A model generated the notes under the pieces. It was not told where the DNA came from. It did no database searches and saw only the letters and a program-made list of their open reading frames with translations. From contig DAORVK010000045.1 of the NCBI GenBank assembly GCA_035433705.1, positions 1 through 24,171 on the forward strand: DNA of 24,171 bases. Direction: 5' to 3'. Both the position numbers and the translations under genes were made by a program. This DNA comes from CADEFQ01 sp035433705 (GTDB lineage: Bacteria; Pseudomonadota; Gammaproteobacteria; Steroidobacterales; Steroidobacteraceae). Shown here piece after piece: positions 6,741 through 14,540 of the stretch (the stretch's first letter is position 1; each line of letters opens with the position of its first letter).

Positions 6741-8206
6741 CGACCGAGATCCTGATCGAGCGCGGGCTGCGCGAGACGCGTGCCGCAATCGTCGAGAACG
6801 GCGCGCTGCAGGAAGTGCACATCGAGCGCGTGAGTCGCCGGGGTCTCGTGGGCAATGTCTACAAAGGTCGCGTCACGCGCGTGCTGCCGGGGATGCAGGC
6901 CGCGTTCATCGACGCCGGGCTTGAACGCGCTGCGTTCCTGCACGTCGACGACATCGCGGTCACGCGCCCCGACTCGACGATGATCGGACTGCCGAAAGTC
7001 GAGGACATCCGGCGCCTCGTGAACCAGGGCGACGATCTCCTCGTGCAGATCGTCAAGGACCCGATCGGCACGAAGGGCGCGCGGCTGACGACCTTCCTGT
7101 CGTTGCCCTCGCGCTTTCTCGTGTACATGCCCCGTGGTGAGGGTGTGGGCGTTTCCGCACGCATCGAGGACGAGGCCGAGCGCCAGCGTTTGCGCGAGCT
7201 GGTCGCGAGCCTGCCGCAGCCGGCGCAGGGCGGAGGCTTCATTCTGCGTACCGCCGCCGCAGGAGTCACGCGCGACGCGCTGCGCGCTGACATGCTGTAT
7301 CTCGCAAGACTGTGGGACCACGTACGCGAGCGCGCCGCGGCGGCCGCACCCGGCGAACTTGTGCACGAAGACCTGCCGCTGCCGACCCGGATGCTGCGCG
7401 ATGAGCTCGGGCGCGACATCGGGCGCGTGCTCGTCGATGGTGCGCAGGCGTACGCAGAGATGCAGAAGTTCGCACGCGCCTTCATGCCGGAGGCCGTCGA
7501 CCGCATCGAGCTGTACGCAGGGCAGCGGCCGATTTTCGACCTGCACGGCACGGAAGAGGAGATCGCGCGCGCTCTCGGCCGCAAAGTCGAACTCAAGTCG
7601 GGCGGCTACGTGATCTTCGACCAGACCGAGTCGATGACCACGATCGACGTCAACACCGGCGCGTATGTCGGGCACCGCAACCTCGAGGAAACCATCTTTC
7701 GCACCAATCTTGAGGCGTCGCTCGCCATCGCACGCCAGCTGCGGCTGCGCAACCTGGGCGGCATCATCATCATCGACTTCATCGATATGCAGGACGAGTC
7801 GCATCGCCGCCAGGTGCTCGAGGCGTTGTCGCGCGGCCTCGCAGCCGACCGGGTGCAGACGCATATCGCGAGCCTCTCGCCACTCGGCCTCGTCGAGATG
7901 ACTCGCAAGCGCACGCGCGAGAGCCTCGAGCACCTTTTGTGCCAGGCGTGCCCGACCTGTGAAGGCCGCGGTTTCGTGCGCACGCCGGAGACCGTCTGTC
8001 TCGAAATCCTGAGGGATATCCTGCGGCAGGTGCGCCAATTCGGCAGCCGCGAACTCGTGATTCTTGCCCACCAGGACGTGATCGACCGCCTGCTCGACGA
8101 GGAGGCTCTCGCCTTGTCGGAGCTCGAGGCCGCCAACGGCAAGCCGATCCGGTTGCAGGTCGAGCCCTTCTATGGCGTCGATCAGTACGACGTGGTGCTG
8201 ACATGA
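6737..8206 (+). CDS. rng: Ribonuclease G
   Basis: RNase G is an endoribonuclease of the RNase E/G family that matures the 5' end of 16S rRNA and cleaves some mRNAs. The product has 489 residues, the same as the E. coli enzyme, so it lacks the long C-terminal scaffold of RNase E. An S1 domain (NVYKGRVTRVLPGMQAAFID) lies near residues 40-120, and a 5' sensor and RNase H-like region follow. Catalytic acidic residues lie in TIDVNTG (Asp304) and IIDFIDM (Asp347, Asp350). The zinc-link CPTC is at 405-408 inside CEGRG. Translation starts at GTG 6737. maf-rng is a classic pairing. Confidence 0.97.
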   Translation: MTTEILIERGLRETRAAIVENGALQEVHIERVSRRGLVGNVYKGRVTRVLPGMQAAFIDAGLERAAFLHVDDIAVTRPDSTMIGLPKVEDIRRLVNQGDDLLVQIVKDPIGTKGARLTTFLSLPSRFLVYMPRGEGVGVSARIEDEAERQRLRELVASLPQPAQGGGFILRTAAAGVTRDALRADMLYLARLWDHVRERAAAAAPGELVHEDLPLPTRMLRDELGRDIGRVLVDGAQAYAEMQKFARAFMPEAVDRIELYAGQRPIFDLHGTEEEIARALGRKVELKSGGYVIFDQTESMTTIDVNTGAYVGHRNLEETIFRTNLEASLAIARQLRLRNLGGIIIIDFIDMQDESHRRQVLEALSRGLAADRVQTHIASLSPLGLVEMTRKRTRESLEHLLCQACPTCEGRGFVRTPETVCLEILRDILRQVRQFGSRELVILAHQDVIDRLLDEEALALSELEAANGKPIRLQVEPFYGVDQYDVVLT

Positions 8207-9021
8207 GCGGCGTGCGGGTCGCCGCAATCCAGATGACCACTGCGGCGGATGTCGCGGAAAATCTTGCGCAGGCTGGCAAGCTGCTCGCGCAGGCTGCGGA
8301 CCGCGGCGCGGCGGTGGCGGCCCTGCCCGAGAACTTTGCGTTCATGGGCCTTGCGGATGCCGACAAGCGTGCGATTGCCGAGGCGGATGGCGCTGGCCAG
8401 ATCCAGGATTTTCTCGCCCGCACGGCCGAGCGCCATCGCCTGATGGTGATCGGCGGCACGATGCCGCTGCGTATCGAGGGTGGCGACGGCCGCGTGGCGG
8501 CGGCGAGCCTCGTGTTCGATGCGAGCGGGAAGCGCGTGGCGCGCTACGACAAGATCCACCTGTTCGATGTCGACCTGCCCGCCGCCGCGGAAAGCTACCG
8601 CGAATCGGCGCATGTTGCGCCCGGCAAGCGGCCGCAGGTGATCGACACGCCGGCCGGCAGGTTGGGGCTCGCCGTCTGCTACGATATACGGTTTCCGGAG
8701 CTTTTCCGCCTGCTCTCCAGGGAAGGTGCGGAATGGTTCGTGCTGCCATCGGCGTTCACCGGGCCGACCGGCGAGGCGCACTGGGAAACACTGCTGCGGG
8801 CTCGCGCCATCGAGAACTTCGCGTTTCTTGTGGCGCCGGCGCAGGCTGGCCGGCATGCAAACGGGCGACTGACGCACGGCGACACGATGATCGTGGACTA
8901 CTGGGGGCGCATCCTCGGGCGGCAGCCGGCCGGGCCCGGGTGCGTGGTGGCGGCGCTCGATCGAGTGGCGCAAGCTGATGCGCGCGCGCATTTTCCGGCC
9001 CTGAGGCACCGAGTGCTGTGA
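8203..9021 (+). CDS. Nitrilase-superfamily amidohydrolase (Nit1/YbeM type, probable deaminated-glutathione amidase)
   Basis: Members of this carbon-nitrogen hydrolase branch repair deaminated glutathione by cleaving it to alpha-ketoglutarate and Cys-Gly. The 272-residue protein shows the catalytic Glu43 in ALPENFAF, Lys117 in RYDKIHLFDVD, and Cys159 in GLAVCYDIRFPELFR. It also has the family's AHWETLLRARAIEN and HGDTMIVDYWGRI blocks. The start ATG overlaps the rng stop (ATGA), and tldD starts 11 bases after its stop. A nit gene beside tldD is common in gammaproteobacteria. Substrate assignment follows the family and is not proven here. Confidence 0.93.
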   Translation: MSGVRVAAIQMTTAADVAENLAQAGKLLAQAADRGAAVAALPENFAFMGLADADKRAIAEADGAGQIQDFLARTAERHRLMVIGGTMPLRIEGGDGRVAAASLVFDASGKRVARYDKIHLFDVDLPAAAESYRESAHVAPGKRPQVIDTPAGRLGLAVCYDIRFPELFRLLSREGAEWFVLPSAFTGPTGEAHWETLLRARAIENFAFLVAPAQAGRHANGRLTHGDTMIVDYWGRILGRQPAGPGCVVAALDRVAQADARAHFPALRHRVL

Positions 9022-9031
9022 AGTCTGTCCA

Positions 9032-10486
9032 ATGAACATGGCCGAAACAACCGATTCCCTGGCGATCGCGCGCGACCTGATCCTGCGACCGGGCGGACTC
9101 GACGTCGCGCGCGTCGACCGTGTGCTTGGCGACGTGATGGGTCACGCAGTCGACGCGGCCGACGTCTATTTCCAGCTCGCGCGCGAAGAGTCGTGGGCGC
9201 TCGAAGACGGCATCGTCAAGGAGGGTGGCGCCAGTATCGAGCAGGGAGTCGGTGTGCGCGCACTTGCGGGCGAGAAGACCGGCTTTGCCTATTCGGATGA
9301 AGTCGTGATGCCTGCGCTCGAGGAGGCGGGCCGCGCGGCACGGGCGATCGCCGCGAGCGGCACGCAACACTCACTCCGCGCGATGCACCCGGCAAGCGGC
9401 CACAGCCTCTACCTGCCGGTGGATCCGGGCGCCGCGCTCACCGATCACGAAAAGGTCGGCTGGCTCGAGCGCGTCGACCGCGAAACTCGCGCCATCGATC
9501 CGCGCATCGTGCAGGTGATGGCGAGTGTCGCGTCCGTCTACGAGGTCGTGATGGTGGCCACGAGCGACGGCACGCTCGCCGCTGACGTGCGGCCGCTGGT
9601 GCGTTTCAACGTGTCGGTGATCGCCGAGCAGAACGGGCGGCGCGAACAGGGCTATGCAGGTTCAGGTGGCCGGTTCTCGCTCGCCGAACTCGTCGCGGGC
9701 GACAAGCCACTCACGCTCGCGCGCGAAGCGGCGCGGCAGGCGCTCGTGAATCTCGAAGCGGTGCCGGCGCCTGCGGGCAGCATGACGGTCGTACTGGGCC
9801 CGGGCTGGCCAGGGATCCTCCTTCACGAGGCGATCGGCCACGGGCTCGAGGGCGACTTCAACCGCAAGGGTACCTCGGCGTTCACGAACCGCATCGGCGA
9901 GCGCGTCGCATCCCCTGGCGTCACCGTGGTCGACGATGGCACGCTCGCGCGCCGCCGCGGTTCACTCAATATTGATGACGAGGGCACGCCGACGCAGTGC
10001 ACGGTCCTGATCGAGGACGGGGTGCTCAAGGGCTATCTGCAGGACAAGCTGAACGCGCGCCTGATGGGCATGCGCTCCACCGGCAACGGCCGCCGCGAGT
10101 CCTTTGCGCACATGACCTTGCCACGCATGACGAACACCTACATGCGTGCCGGACCTCATGAACCCGGGGAGATCATCGGCTCGGTGCAGAAGGGGATCTA
10201 CGCGGTCAATTTCGGCGGCGGCCAGGTCGACATCACGTCGGGCAAGTTCGTCTTCTCGACGAGCGAGGCGTATCTGATCGAAAACGGCCGCGTCAAGGCG
10301 CCGATCAAGGGCGCCACGCTGATCGGCAACGGCCCGGACGTGCTCACGCGCGTTGCGATGATCGGCAATGACCTGAAGCTCGACGATGGTGTGGGTACAT
10401 GCGGCAAGGATGGGCAGAGCGTGCCGGTTGGTGTGGGGCAGCCGACGCTGCGCATCGATGGCCTCACCGTCGGAGGGACGGGGTAA
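9032..10486 (+). CDS. tldD: Metalloprotease subunit TldD
   Basis: TldD forms a heterodimeric zinc protease with PmbA/TldE that degrades unfolded peptides and matures some ribosomally made peptides such as microcin B17. The 484-residue protein has the catalytic HEAIGH at 265-270 (HExxxH), followed by GLEGDFNRKGTSAF. The conserved Cys457 lies in GVGTCGKDGQSVPVGVGQPT and is expected to complete the zinc site. Length matches the family (about 481). The partner gene pmbA is also in this window, about 4 kb downstream. The stop TAA lies only four bases before a large palindrome. Confidence 0.97.
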   Translation: MNMAETTDSLAIARDLILRPGGLDVARVDRVLGDVMGHAVDAADVYFQLAREESWALEDGIVKEGGASIEQGVGVRALAGEKTGFAYSDEVVMPALEEAGRAARAIAASGTQHSLRAMHPASGHSLYLPVDPGAALTDHEKVGWLERVDRETRAIDPRIVQVMASVASVYEVVMVATSDGTLAADVRPLVRFNVSVIAEQNGRREQGYAGSGGRFSLAELVAGDKPLTLAREAARQALVNLEAVPAPAGSMTVVLGPGWPGILLHEAIGHGLEGDFNRKGTSAFTNRIGERVASPGVTVVDDGTLARRRGSLNIDDEGTPTQCTVLIEDGVLKGYLQDKLNARLMGMRSTGNGRRESFAHMTLPRMTNTYMRAGPHEPGEIIGSVQKGIYAVNFGGGQVDITSGKFVFSTSEAYLIENGRVKAPIKGATLIGNGPDVLTRVAMIGNDLKLDDGVGTCGKDGQSVPVGVGQPTLRIDGLTVGGTG

Positions 10487-10490
10487 GCAT

Positions 10491-10567
10491 TGGTGCCGGG
10501 TTTTCGGTTATTCGGTTATTTGCGCGCAGTGCGCGCAAATAACCGAATAACCGAAAACCCGGCACCA
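10491..10567. repeat. Perfect 77-base palindrome (two 38-base arms around one base) just after tldD
   Basis: The left arm is 10491-10528, the single central base is G at 10529, and the right arm is 10530-10567. I checked that the arms are exact reverse complements over all 38 positions; the symmetry ends at 10490/10568. Each arm has an outer GC-rich end (GGTGCCGGG) and an AT-richer middle with TTCGGTTA twice in tandem (10503-10510 and 10511-10518). The inner end is TGCGCGCA, itself a palindrome. It starts four bases after the tldD stop codon. There is no run of T after it, so a normal terminator is unlikely, though the RNA hairpin would be very stable. A REP-like or non-autonomous mobile palindrome is the likeliest nature. 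Confidence 0.93.
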
Positions 10568-10646
10568 TTTCGACATAACGTCGTCCTTGCCGCGGCGTGT
10601 GAGCCGGCGCACGCCGGGATGTCTGCCGGGCCAGTACCGTGTGCGC

Positions 10647-10829
10647 ATGAACAACGCCATGCAGTCTGATCCGGCCGCGACCGGGAGTTTTCAACGCCTG
10701 CTGCCGAAGGACCTCGTTCAGGAAGCGGCCCGCGCCCACTCCGGCAGGAGCGACGACATGCGGGTGAGCTGGCAGCCTTCGCTGATCGGCCGGTTCCTCG
10801 AATTGTTCGCCGGCCGCGATCGCCGCTGA
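10647..10829 (+). CDS. Small hypothetical protein (60 residues)
   Basis: I do not recognise this protein. The ATG at 10647 gives 60 residues with high G+C at third codon positions, which matches the neighbouring genes and argues for coding. The middle (LLPKDLVQEAARAHSGRSDDM) looks helical and charged. The end (SLIGRFLELFAGRDRR) is an amphipathic helix with a basic tail. There is no signal peptide and no clear ribosome binding site. The frame is open further upstream to 10587. The gene lies between the palindrome and a small membrane-protein gene 45 bases downstream. It could be spurious. Confidence 0.45.
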   Translation: MNNAMQSDPAATGSFQRLLPKDLVQEAARAHSGRSDDMRVSWQPSLIGRFLELFAGRDRR

Positions 10830-10874
10830 GGTATCCGGCTGACCCGGCCCGCGCGGCGCGGTACGATCGGTACC

Positions 10875-11132
10875 GTGCGCGTACACCGGCCCCATATCGC
10901 CAAACCGGTTTATGACCTGCTGCCCTGGCTCTACGGGCTCGGTGGGCTCGTCGTGCTCGCGCTCAGCTATTTTCGGCTGACAGGCTGGCTGGGGGGCATG
11001 CTCGGGGTCGCGGGCCTCGCCAGCCTCGTATGGGGACTTGCCATCGGGCTTCGCCGACGGGATTTCCGGGCGATGCGCCATGAATATGGCGGCGACGGGT
11101 TGCCACCCGGCAATCAGGATCAGGAACGCTGA
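10875..11132 (+). CDS. Small membrane protein, two predicted transmembrane segments (85 residues)
   Basis: Function unknown. Translation from GTG 10875 gives MRVHRPHIAKPVYDLLPWLYG followed by a hydrophobic segment (LGGLVVLALSYF). After a short turn comes a second one (GGMLGVAGLASLVWGLAIGL), then a basic RRRDFRAMRHEY tail, so the ends are probably cytoplasmic. Codon use fits a real gene, and the aromatic, well-organised N-terminus is not what a random frame gives. The stop is six bases from the end of the convergent ATPase-FHA gene. A six-base inverted repeat (CGGTAC/GTACCG, 10859-10864 and 10870-10875) runs into the start codon. Confidence 0.72.
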   Translation: MRVHRPHIAKPVYDLLPWLYGLGGLVVLALSYFRLTGWLGGMLGVAGLASLVWGLAIGLRRRDFRAMRHEYGGDGLPPGNQDQER

Positions 11133-11138
11133 AGATCC

Positions 11139-12380
11139 TCACGGCGCCGTGGGCTGGTTCGATTCGGCCGGTCTGGCTGCTTTCGCAACGCGACCATCGT
11201 GATAGCTGAGGGAATGCTGACCGAGCATCACCACGTCACCGTCAGCGAGCACGTGGCGCCGTACGCGCTTGCCGCGCACCGCCATGCCGTTTGTGCTGTT
11301 GAGATCCTCGATCACGCAGCTCTGCGCGGTCGTGATGATCTGGCAGTGGTGACGGCTCACGAAACGGCTGTCGACCTGGATGTCGTTGTCGGATGTGCGG
11401 CCGATGATCACACGACCGGGTCGTAGCGGCATCTCCGAGAGGGGCTTGCCATCCATGCTCAATGCCACGTGGGCAAGGATCACGTCGCTGCGCCGCGAAC
11501 CGGTCTGTTCAAGTGCGCGGTGGTCGGCGCCCGCGACCATGCTGCTCAGCTCACGATGTGTGCGTGAGGCGTATTCGGTCCATTGCAGCTCCTCGACGGC
11601 GTGCAGCACGTCCTCGCGTGTGACGGTCGGGCGATCGGCGGCGTAGGCGCCCATCATGGCGGTGTCGCACAGCGTATTCACGAGGCGCGGCGTGCCGCCG
11701 GTGTAGCGATAGATCTCCGGCAACGTGTCGCGCGCAAAGATCTCGCGGCCGGCCGCGCCTGCCACGTCGAGCCGATGCAGGATGTAGTGCTGCGTGTCCT
11801 CCTGCGACAGGGCGGTGAGGTGAAAGCGCAGGCGGATGCGCTGCACGAGCTGCACGAGTTCGCGCGAATCGAGCTTGTCGTTGAGCTCCGGCTGGCCCGC
11901 GAGGATGATGCGCAGCACCTTCTCGCGTGAGGTCTCGACGCCCGAGAGGAGGCGGATCTCCTCGAGCACGCGCAGGCTGAGGTTCTGCGCTTCGTCGACG
12001 ATCAGCAGTACCTTGCGGCCCGCGGCGTACTGTTCAATCAGGAACTGGTTCAAGGTCGCGAGCAGCTCCGCCTTGCGCATCTTGAACGGCTGGAAGCCGA
12101 ACTGCACCAGCACCGACTGCAGGAATTCCAGCGCGGAAACCTGTGTCTGGTTGACTTGCGCGACCACGACATCCTGTTCGAGTTCGCGCAGGAAGGTTTC
12201 GATCAGCGTGGTCTTGCCGGAACCGATCTCGCCCGTGATCACGACGAAGCCGTCGGTGAACCAGATCGTCGACTCCATGTAGGCTTTCGCCCTGGAGTGG
12301 TTACGGCTGAGATACAGGTACTGGGGGTCGGGGCTCAGCCGGAACGGCAGGTCGTGAAGCTTGAACAGGTCCAGGTACAT
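11139..12380 (-). CDS. ExeA-like AAA ATPase fused to a C-terminal FHA domain
   Basis: The N-terminal 270 residues resemble ExeA/GspA-type ATPases, which help assemble secretion or cell-envelope machines: MYLDLFKLHDLPFRLSPDPQ, then Walker A GEIGSGKT at 50-57, Walker B VLLIVDEAQNL at 124-134, ILAGQPEL at 159-166, and the TGGTPRLVN sensor motif at 228-235. Classical ExeA has a membrane segment and a peptidoglycan-binding domain after this. Here there is instead a linker and an FHA domain (IIGRTSDNDIQVD, SRHH at 342-345, NSTNG at 361-365), which binds phosphothreonine. I see no membrane segment. Start 12380 is used because the ExeA homology begins there; ATG 12404 would add eight residues and overlap purK. 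It follows purK by 20 bases, so it is probably the last gene of yjgA-purE-purK. The process it serves is unknown. Confidence 0.92.
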   Translation of the reverse strand: MYLDLFKLHDLPFRLSPDPQYLYLSRNHSRAKAYMESTIWFTDGFVVITGEIGSGKTTLIETFLRELEQDVVVAQVNQTQVSALEFLQSVLVQFGFQPFKMRKAELLATLNQFLIEQYAAGRKVLLIVDEAQNLSLRVLEEIRLLSGVETSREKVLRIILAGQPELNDKLDSRELVQLVQRIRLRFHLTALSQEDTQHYILHRLDVAGAAGREIFARDTLPEIYRYTGGTPRLVNTLCDTAMMGAYAADRPTVTREDVLHAVEELQWTEYASRTHRELSSMVAGADHRALEQTGSRRSDVILAHVALSMDGKPLSEMPLRPGRVIIGRTSDNDIQVDSRFVSRHHCQIITTAQSCVIEDLNSTNGMAVRGKRVRRHVLADGDVVMLGQHSLSYHDGRVAKAARPAESNQPTAP

Positions 12381-12400
12381 GCCGGCCGATCTTACGGGAA

Positions 12401-13513
12401 TCAACCGCTACCCGGAAACGACAGGCGCACATCCGGCGCAAGCCGGGGCAGCAGGGCACGCAACCGCCGGTCGCGACCGGCTGCCGTGCCCTCGATCAGC
12501 GTACAGTGTCCCAGTTTGCGACCGGGGCGGGGGGACTTGCCGTAGTCGTGCCAATGCAGCCCCGGGACGCCCAGCGCCATCTCGCGCCCGGGCAGTTCCC
12601 CGACGAGATTCACCATGGCGGCATGGCCGCGCGAGCGGGTGCTGCCGAGCGGCATTCCGAGGATCGCCCGCAGATGGTTCTCGAACTGGCTCGTCTCCGC
12701 ACCCTCGATCGTCCAGTGACCCGAGTTGTGCACCCGCGGCGCCATTTCATTGGCGATGAGGCGCCCGCGGCGGACGAAGAACTCGATCGTCAAAACCCCG
12801 GAATAGCGAAAGTGTGCGAGCACTCGCCGCAGGTGTCGCGCGGCAGCGCGCGCGAGCGCCGGAGTGCCCCACGGCGCCCGGGTGAGGCGCAGGATGCCCT
12901 GCGTGTGCAGGTTGCCGTTCAGCGGATAGATCGCGATCTCGCCGCGCGTGCTGCGCGCGCCGATGATCGAGACCTCATGGTCGAAGGGCACGAATTCCTC
13001 GTAAAGCAGGGGTACGCCTCCGAGCGCCGCGAACGCCGGCGTGAGGTCGTCACGCGATGCCACGCGGTATTGCCCCTTGCCGTCGTAGCCGAGACGGCGC
13101 GTTTTCAGGACGCCCGGGCCAATCTGCCCGAACGCCCGCTCGAGTTGGCGCGCCGAGTCGACGGGCGCGTAGCGGTTTGTTGGTATGTGCAGTTTCCCGA
13201 AGAGACGCTTCTCGCTCAGGCGATCCTGGGCGACGGCGAGCGCCGCGAGGGGCGGTGCAATGGTGACCCGGCCTGCCAGTGCACGCAGCGGTTCGACGGG
13301 CACGTTCTCCCAGTCGAAGGTCACGACACTGGCGCCGCGCGCGAGGCGGCGCAGAAGCCTGCGATCAGTGAATTCGCCGGTGAGCACCGGCGCAACCTGG
13401 CCGCCGGGCGTGTCGACGCTCTTGTCGAGGAAGCGGAAGTCGAGCCCGAGCGGGTAGCCGGCGAGCGCCAACATGCGGCCCAACTGGCCGGCGCCGATGA
13501 TGCCGACGGTCAT
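12401..13513 (-). CDS. purK: 5-(carboxyamino)imidazole ribonucleotide synthase
   Basis: PurK is an ATP-grasp enzyme that carboxylates AIR to N5-CAIR with bicarbonate and ATP in purine synthesis. The 370-residue product begins MTVGIIGAGQLGRMLALAG. It has FDWENVP, the ATP-grasp segment KTRRLGYDGKGQ, EEFVPFDHEVSII, and the family end block NEMAPRVHNSGHWTIEGAETSQFENHLRAI. The ATG at 13513 was chosen because the Rossmann motif starts there; the frame continues upstream through purE as noise. It lies 16 bases after purE, its partner in the next step. Confidence 0.97.
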   Translation of the reverse strand: MTVGIIGAGQLGRMLALAGYPLGLDFRFLDKSVDTPGGQVAPVLTGEFTDRRLLRRLARGASVVTFDWENVPVEPLRALAGRVTIAPPLAALAVAQDRLSEKRLFGKLHIPTNRYAPVDSARQLERAFGQIGPGVLKTRRLGYDGKGQYRVASRDDLTPAFAALGGVPLLYEEFVPFDHEVSIIGARSTRGEIAIYPLNGNLHTQGILRLTRAPWGTPALARAAARHLRRVLAHFRYSGVLTIEFFVRRGRLIANEMAPRVHNSGHWTIEGAETSQFENHLRAILGMPLGSTRSRGHAAMVNLVGELPGREMALGVPGLHWHDYGKSPRPGRKLGHCTLIEGTAAGRDRRLRALLPRLAPDVRLSFPGSG

Positions 13514-13529
13514 GGCCGGGGTGCCGCGC

Positions 13530-14021
13530 TCATCTGTGACGCGGATCGCCCTGCTCGAGTACCGTGGCGGTCTGGCGCGCGCGAAACGCCTCGAGTGCGG
13601 CCGCGATGTCCGGATGGGAAAGGGCAAGAATCTGCGCTGCCATGAGGCCGGCGTTTCTTGCCCCCGCGGCGCCGATTGCGAGGGTGGCGACGGGTACGCC
13701 AGCCGGCATCTGCACGATCGACAGCAGCGAATCAAGGCCGTTCAACGCCTTCGATTCCACCGGCACGCCCAGCACGGGGAGAGTTGTCTTGGATGCAGTC
13801 ATGCCCGGCAGATGCGCGGCGCCGCCGGCGCCCGCGACAATGACCTTGAGGCCGCGCTGTCGCGCGCTCGCAGCGTACTCGAACAGGAGGTCGGGCGTGC
13901 GGTGCGCCGACACCACGCGCACCTCGTGCGGCACACCAAGCTTCTCAAGTGTCTCGGCCGCGCCCTGCATCGTCTCCCAGTCTGAAGACGACCCCATGAT
14001 GATGCCTACGAGTGCAGTCAT
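13530..14021 (-). CDS. purE: N5-carboxyaminoimidazole ribonucleotide mutase
   Basis: PurE converts N5-CAIR to CAIR without a cofactor, directly after PurK. The 163-residue protein has MGSSSDWETM at 9-18, catalytic His40 in SAHRTPD, and AGAGGAAHLPGM. It also has the characteristic GVPVESKALNGLDSLLSIVQMPAGVPVAT and AGARNAGLMAAQIL blocks. The length is standard for class I PurE. The ATG at 14021 shares its A with the yjgA stop (TGATG), which implies coupled translation. A GTG codon immediately before it is the alternative start. Confidence 0.97.
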   Translation of the reverse strand: MTALVGIIMGSSSDWETMQGAAETLEKLGVPHEVRVVSAHRTPDLLFEYAASARQRGLKVIVAGAGGAAHLPGMTASKTTLPVLGVPVESKALNGLDSLLSIVQMPAGVPVATLAIGAAGARNAGLMAAQILALSHPDIAAALEAFRARQTATVLEQGDPRHR

Positions 14022-14530
14022 CACGGTATTTTACGGGAAATCAGCCTGCGCAGCGCGCGAAAGAGGGCGCGCGAGGCTGTGGTGCGCGCCACGGGGCTCC
14101 CGTGGGTATTGCGGGCGGTCGCCAGCAGCGCGCCGAGCCCGGCGCGGTCGATCGGCGCATACGCCGCCTCGAGCGCTTCGAAAGCGGCATCGCCCTCGGC
14201 GAGGAGCCGCTCGCGCCAGCGCTCGACCCGCTTCAGCATCTCGCTCTCGATGGCGCTCACGCCGGCGTGGGCAGCGATCGCGGCTTCGATACCCGCCGTG
14301 TCGATCTGGCGCATCAGCTTGCCGATGTACTGGCGCTGGCGCGCGAGCGCAGCGCGGCTCGTCAGGCGCCGGGCTTCCCGCACCGCATCGAGCAGCGGCC
14401 CGGGGAGCCCGAGCGCTGCGAGGTCCGCTTCGCGCAGTCCGATGAGGCGCGCGCCGAGGTCCTGCGCAGCGTGCGCCGCGCGCTTGCGCGCGCTCTTGCT
14501 CGGCCGGTCGTCGAAATCGTCGTCGGGCAT
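14021..14530 (-). CDS. yjgA: Ribosome-associated protein YjgA/DarP (DUF615)
   Basis: YjgA (also called DarP) associates with the 50S subunit and helps late ribosome maturation, supporting the peptidyl-transferase centre region. The 169-residue product starts with the acidic MPDDDFDDRPSKSARKRAA, as in the family, followed by LGARLIGLREADLAALGLP, LLDAVREARRLTSRAALARQRQYIGKLMRQID, and a C-terminal RNTHGSPVARTTASRALFRALR. In many gammaproteobacteria it lies between tldD and pmbA; here it is next to pmbA but divergent. It leads the minus-strand series yjgA-purE-purK-ATPase/FHA. Confidence 0.95.
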   Translation of the reverse strand: MPDDDFDDRPSKSARKRAAHAAQDLGARLIGLREADLAALGLPGPLLDAVREARRLTSRAALARQRQYIGKLMRQIDTAGIEAAIAAHAGVSAIESEMLKRVERWRERLLAEGDAAFEALEAAYAPIDRAGLGALLATARNTHGSPVARTTASRALFRALRRLISRKIP

Positions 14531-14540
14531 GACTGCTACA

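Noticed and set aside
6650..8227. Minus-strand open frame of about 525 codons opposite rng
   Set aside because: It mirrors the RNase G gene codon by codon and has no recognisable motif of its own.
10491..10567. The large palindrome as a CRISPR repeat or as a rho-independent terminator
   Set aside because: There is only one copy and no spacers, so it is not CRISPR. There is no T run after either arm, so standard intrinsic termination is unlikely.
12401..14021. purE-purK as a horizontally acquired block
   Set aside because: Codon use and G+C look like the rest of the window, and the genes are complete and tightly coupled to yjgA.
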